Position numbers and translations under genes: made by a program. A stretch of DNA of 64,000 nt from Ornithinibacillus massiliensis (GTDB lineage Bacteria; Bacillota; Bacilli; Bacillales; Amphibacillaceae): the NCBI RefSeq assembly GCF_018310345.1, contig NZ_JAGXBY010000004.1, positions 124,001-188,000 on the forward strand. Reading direction: 5' to 3'. Shown one piece after another: positions 60,741-64,000 of the stretch; the stretch's first letter is position 1; each line of letters starts with the position of its first letter. The notes beneath the pieces are model-generated. The model did not search any database and had not been told where the DNA came from. It saw nothing but the letters and a program-made list of their open reading frames with translations.

Positions 60741-61757
60741 TTAATCCTCGACTACTACTTTACCAATCATACTTCCGGTTTCCACTATTTTATGTGCTTT
60801 TCGTATCGTTTCAGCATTAATTGGTCTAAGTAATTCTGTTAGGGTTGTTTGTACTTTCCCTTCATCTATTAGTTTACTAAGTTTTGATAATAGTTCATGT
60901 TGTTTTATCATATCTGTTGTTTTATACATGGATCTTGTAAACATAAATTCCCAAGAAAACGTTACACTTTTATTTTTTAAAGCTGTAAGGTCGATAGGAT
61001 TATCCATTTCTACAATAGAACAAATTCTTCCCTGAGGTAAAATAATATCAGCCATGTTTTGCCAATGCTGTTCTGTTTCATTTAAACATAAAATGTACTC
61101 AACACCCTTTATATTGTATTCTTCTAGTTGAGTTCGAAAGTTTTCGTGATGATTAATGGTATAATCTGCACCTAATTTATTCACCCTTTGCTTACTCTCC
61201 TCTCTGGATGCTGTGGCAATAACCTGTAAACCTGCCAATTTAGCTAATTGAATAGCTATTGATCCAACTCCCCCAGCTCCACCGACAATTAGAACACGCT
61301 TAGATTGATTTTCCTGGTGGCTATTTATATCAATCATTAATCGGTCAAATAAACTTTCCCATGCAGTTATAGATGTCAATGGTAAAGCAGCTGATTGAGC
61401 AAAATTTAATGACTTTGGTTTTAATCCAACAATTCTTTCATCAACTAAATGATATTCACTATATGTCCCTGGCCGTGTTAGGTCACCAGAATAATAGACT
61501 TCATCTCCAGGTTTAAATATTGTACAATCTGATCCAATTTCTTCTACCACTCCGCTTGCATCCCAACCTAGAATCCTCGGTTCTTTTTCTTCCTTATTTT
61601 TTGAAGCACGAACCTTTACATCTACCGGATTAATCGAAATAGCTTTAATTTTAACAAGTATATCTCTTTTTGTTGGTGTCGGCTTTTCTACTTGGACATC
61701 TATCAAACTTTCCTCCTTTTCAATAGGTAAATATTTATATAATCCAACTGCCTTCAT
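60741..61757 (-). CDS. Zinc-type alcohol dehydrogenase-like oxidoreductase
   Basis: 338 residues. Typical stretches: ISINPVDVKVRASKNKEEKE, LGWDASGVVEEIGSDCTIF, GDEVYYSGDLTRPGTYSEYH, and the nucleotide site VLIVGGAGGVGSIAIQLAKL. Belongs to the zinc-free NADPH:quinone oxidoreductase branch, close to proteins named 'zinc-binding alcohol dehydrogenase family'. GGAGG precedes the ATG. Divergent from an HxlR regulator that probably controls it, as is common for such quinone-responsive pairs. Confidence 0.9.
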   Translation of the reverse strand: MKAVGLYKYLPIEKEESLIDVQVEKPTPTKRDILVKIKAISINPVDVKVRASKNKEEKEPRILGWDASGVVEEIGSDCTIFKPGDEVYYSGDLTRPGTYSEYHLVDERIVGLKPKSLNFAQSAALPLTSITAWESLFDRLMIDINSHQENQSKRVLIVGGAGGVGSIAIQLAKLAGLQVIATASREESKQRVNKLGADYTINHHENFRTQLEEYNIKGVEYILCLNETEQHWQNMADIILPQGRICSIVEMDNPIDLTALKNKSVTFSWEFMFTRSMYKTTDMIKQHELLSKLSKLIDEGKVQTTLTELLRPINAETIRKAHKIVETGSMIGKVVVED

Positions 61758-61822
61758 TTAAAAGCCCTCCTTTTTTATTCATGTTTATTATAAGAAATTA
61801 GAATTAATATAGTAAGTACGCA

Positions 61823-61920
61823 CATTCTTGTAATCTGGTATCAACTATGTTACTACTAAGGAAAAATGAAAGGAGTATATACTGGCATTCTTGTAATCTG
61901 ATATCAATTATGTTACTAAT
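61823..61920. repeat. 35-bp direct repeat in the divergent promoter region
   Basis: cattcttgtaatctggtatc (61823 onward) continuing aactatgttactact recurs at 61886-61920 with four changes. The copies are 63 bases apart, between the divergent oxidoreductase and HxlR genes. Duplicated regulator sites or a duplicated promoter segment are likely. Confidence 0.7.
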
Positions 61921-61953
61921 GAAGAAATAGAAATGGGAAAGGTATGAGTACAG

Positions 61954-62319
61954 ATGAGAAACCGAAAGAAAGGTTATGGATGCCCTGAAGGATGCCCGGT
62001 TGAAGGAACTCTTGATGTGATTGGAGGTAAATGGAAAGGAGTCATTTTGTTTTACTTATTGGATGGAGAGAAGAGATTTAATGAGTTCAGTAGATTAATG
62101 CCTGGTATTACAAAACGAATGTTATCTCTCCAATTAAGAGAACTTGAGGATGATGGAATTGTTCATCGAGAAGTTTATCCTGAAATGCCTCCTAAAGTTG
62201 AATACTCATTAACTGAGTTTGGAAGAACGCTAGAACCCATTATTTCTCTAATGAATGAATGGGGAGAAAATTACAAAGAATTCTTACAAGAAAGCAAACG
62301 AAAAACAAAAGCGAACTAA
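61954..62319 (+). CDS. HxlR family transcriptional regulator
   Basis: 121 residues. It has the HxlR winged-helix pattern: [60 protein letters not shown] and [20 protein letters not shown]. Two cysteines near the N-terminus (GCPEGCP) lie where HypR/YodB-type proteins sense quinones or hypochlorite by disulphide formation. Divergent from the oxidoreductase gene. Regulation through the direct repeats between them is likely. Confidence 0.92.
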   Translation: MRNRKKGYGCPEGCPVEGTLDVIGGKWKGVILFYLLDGEKRFNEFSRLMPGITKRMLSLQLRELEDDGIVHREVYPEMPPKVEYSLTEFGRTLEPIISLMNEWGENYKEFLQESKRKTKAN

Positions 62320-62401
62320 ATTAAGATTAAAGAAAAGATAAAAAGGAGATAAAGTTGCTATTCAATCCGATTTCTAGTATTGGTAATAAAATACGTAGCC
62401 A

Positions 62402-62605
62402 TTATTCAGGAGTTATATTATCTTTTTCTTCTAATTGACGAATCCTGTTCTCTAATTCCTTAATTTTTTTATTAGAGTCTAATCCTACATTTACTAACCT
62501 TTTTACTAATTTATATATTAAAATATAAATTAGAAACACTATTAAAAGCAGAGCCAGCACACTAATAATTATATTTGTAACGTGAAAATTTGATATCTCT
62601 ACCAT
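62402..62605 (-). CDS. Small membrane protein with coiled coil
   Basis: 67 residues. One membrane segment (NIIISVLALLLIVFLIYILI) and a C-terminal heptad helix (KKIKELENRIRQLEEKDN), likely a dimer. AGGAG lies 11 bases before the ATG. Layout resembles small Bacillus membrane proteins such as YebO; no function known. Confidence 0.65.
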   Translation of the reverse strand: MVEISNFHVTNIIISVLALLLIVFLIYILIYKLVKRLVNVGLDSNKKIKELENRIRQLEEKDNITPE

Positions 62606-62929
62606 ACGTTTTTCAACTCCTAATTAATATAAAATTGTATATGTTAATTTGGTGAAAAGTACTATATGCAATTAACTTCCTACTATTTAGTATACATGAA
62701 TTATAAATGTTGGTATAAAAAAGTTATATTAATAGAACAAATCTAATGCTCATTATTATAGCTTTTTACCTTGTTCAGCTTATTTAATAAAGTGACCCAA
62801 AAACGTGAATTTTTTATGCAAAAAAATGAGAAAATGGGATTTTCTAAGCATTACTTTATTTAAAACGGCAACGGTGAAATGCAGGTTCGAGGGGAATTTA
62901 CAAGGGTTTTGGTATAAAAAGACCCGGAA
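62606..62929. other. Intergenic region
   Basis: No credible gene. A 66-codon plus-strand frame (62805-63005) lacks a ribosome binding site and runs through short repeats. Nothing else recognised. Confidence 0.45.
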
Positions 62930-63006
62930 ATCGGAAATGTTTATTTTCACAAAAACCGGATCTGAATCGGAAATATTTATTTTAACTGAGAGATGTTTAT
63001 TTTAAT
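62930..63006. repeat. Short imperfect direct repeats beside TrmA-like gene
   Basis: The string tcggaaatgtttatttt recurs as tcggaaatatttatttt and gagatgtttatttt, at about 62932, 62964 and 62990, with ccgg spacers. It directly follows the stop of the methyltransferase gene and overlaps its last codons. Confidence 0.5.
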
Positions 63007-64000
63007 TAGACAACCTCTTCTCCAACCAAACCACACTCTCAATATGCATACTCTGTGGAAACATATCTACAGGCTGAACTTCCTTTGTTTCGTAACCACC
63101 ATCTTCCAAAACACGTAAATCCCGTGCTAAGGTCGAAGGATTACAGGACACATAAACAATCCGCTTCGGTCCCATTTCAATCATGGCATTTAACAATCCT
63201 TCATCACAGCCTTTGCGAGGTGGGTCGACAACAATTACATCTGGTTTTAATCCTTCTTCCTTCCATCTTGGCATCACTTCTTCGGCAGTACCAACTTCAA
63301 ATTCGGTATTGGTCATGCCATTTAATTTCGCATTCACTCGTGCGTCTTCTATCGCTTCTGGTACAACTTCTACCCCATATACTTTCTTTGCTTTTTGCGC
63401 TAAGAATAGAGAAATTGTTCCAATACCACAATAGGCATCAATTACAGTATCTTCTTCACCTATTGCAGCGTATTCTAACGCCTTTTCATAAAGTCTTTTC
63501 GTCTGAGTAGGGTTGACCTGATAAAACGACTTAGCCGAAATCGCAAAACGAATCGAACCGATAGAATCATAAATATACTCTTGTCCCCAAAGAACCTTCG
63601 TTTTCTCGCCAAGAATCACATTGGTACGTGCTGGATTAATATTATGAATGATCGACTTAACATTAGGATATGTTTCTGTTAGTTCACGAATGAATTCCTT
63701 TGCATGAGGAAGCTCCTTCGTTCGCGTAATGATAACAACCATCGTTTCCTTTGTTTCTTGACCAGTTCGAACCATAATATGTCTTAGTACACCTGTATGA
63801 CTTTTTTCATCATATGCCTCAATACCGACTCTGCCTGCAATCCTTCTGACTGCTTCAACCATTCGATCATTCAAGTCCTCTTGTACAATACAGGTATCCA
63901 TATCTTCAATAATCTGGTGGCTGCGCATCTGATAGAATCCTGTTATTAATTCGCCGTCTTTTTCCCCAACTGGAATTGCTACTTTATTTCGATAGCGCCA
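63002..64000 (-). CDS. TrmA-family RNA (uracil-C5)-methyltransferase, N-terminus outside window
   Basis: 332 residues are visible; the frame stays open to the right edge ([29 protein letters not shown]), so the start and probably the TRAM and cluster part are missing. SAM fold: [20 protein letters not shown]; substrate loop [17 protein letters not shown]; catalytic cysteine [18 protein letters not shown]. It is a paralog of the protein at 5795-7183, with about 40-45 percent apparent identity in the catalytic blocks by eye. Bacilli often carry two such genes; one is RlmCD, the other less well studied. Confidence 0.9.
   Translation of the reverse strand, partial: WRYRNKVAIPVGEKDGELITGFYQMRSHQIIEDMDTCIVQEDLNDRMVEAVRRIAGRVGIEAYDEKSHTGVLRHIMVRTGQETKETMVVIITRTKELPHAKEFIRELTETYPNVKSIIHNINPARTNVILGEKTKVLWGQEYIYDSIGSIRFAISAKSFYQVNPTQTKRLYEKALEYAAIGEEDTVIDAYCGIGTISLFLAQKAKKVYGVEVVPEAIEDARVNAKLNGMTNTEFEVGTAEEVMPRWKEEGLKPDVIVVDPPRKGCDEGLLNAMIEMGPKRIVYVSCNPSTLARDLRVLEDGGYETKEVQPVDMFPQSMHIESVVWLEKRLSN

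Noticed and set aside
62805..63005. 66-codon plus-strand frame beside the second methyltransferase
   Set aside because: No ribosome binding site, and its content follows the short direct repeats.
1..64000. tRNA or rRNA genes, prophage or insertion sequences
   Set aside because: None could be recognised on either strand by conserved motifs, although very divergent elements could be missed by eye.

Overview
The window is low-GC, densely coded DNA from a Firmicute of the family Bacillaceae. It resembles the Oceanobacillus/Virgibacillus-type relatives of Bacillus, but the species cannot be fixed from the sequence alone. Signs of this origin are strong GGAGG ribosome binding sites, TTG and GTG starts, a pbuE-type adenine riboswitch, a FapR box, Zur boxes, and B. 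subtilis-like gene sets (ywqMN, dabB-dabA-ybcI, yoaI, truA, rlmCD). No rRNA, tRNA, insertion sequence, prophage or CRISPR array was found.

Layout. 1-3.5 kb: an Acg-type nitroreductase broken by a frameshift, a TetR regulator with a perfect 19-bp operator repeat, and the purine exporter gene pbuE behind an adenine riboswitch. 3.8-9 kb: a soluble chemoreceptor, truA, an rRNA uracil methyltransferase, and a TetR/metallo-hydrolase pair. 8.8-10.9 kb: an autoregulated GntR-ABC transporter operon. 11-14 kb: a DUF1648 gene, the first array of 52-bp repeats, and an unusually large zinc-binding lipoprotein under two Zur boxes. 14-17.6 kb: a phosphotransferase/M29 peptidase pair divergent from an MFS exporter. 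17.7-20 kb: copper and cytochrome oxidase functions (YtkA/FixH-like lipoprotein, CtaG, HMA protein). 20-21.6 kb: an Msr-type ABC-F resistance gene with a 7-codon leader peptide and switching hairpins, followed upstream by a strongly folded 124-bp element. 22-24.4 kb: acetyltransferase and kinase genes and the second 52-bp array. 24.5-27.9 kb: copCD divergent from a two-component system.

28-41.5 kb: a flavoprotein and Rrf2 regulator, several small enzymes, the DabAB inorganic carbon pump with YbcI (its leader holds a terminator hairpin), gapN, a lipoprotein and a cation efflux pump. 41.7-45 kb: a riboflavin operon under an FMN riboswitch that holds only ribE, a ribB lacking the ribA half, and ribH. 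ribD is absent, about 690 bp between the riboswitch terminator and ribE hold no gene, and the third 52-bp array sits between ribE and ribB. 45.3-52.9 kb: FapR-controlled fabH, oxidoreductases, yoaI, ywqNM and a serine hydrolase. 53-60 kb: small and hypothetical genes, including a promoter-to-terminator unit with micro-ORFs, a GIY-YIG-like protein and a G5-domain cell-surface protein. 60.7-64 kb: an alcohol dehydrogenase-like gene divergent from an HxlR regulator, a small membrane protein, and a second TrmA-family methyltransferase cut by the right edge.

The most unusual features are the three related arrays with an identical 52-bp period, the zinc lipoprotein with a duplicated beta-type domain around a long His/Asp repeat, the reduced riboflavin operon, the ABC-F leader attenuator, and the three-way-junction element. 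Three genes (nitroreductase, GNAT, serine hydrolase) each need a single indel to be intact, so either gene decay or indel errors in the assembly should be considered.
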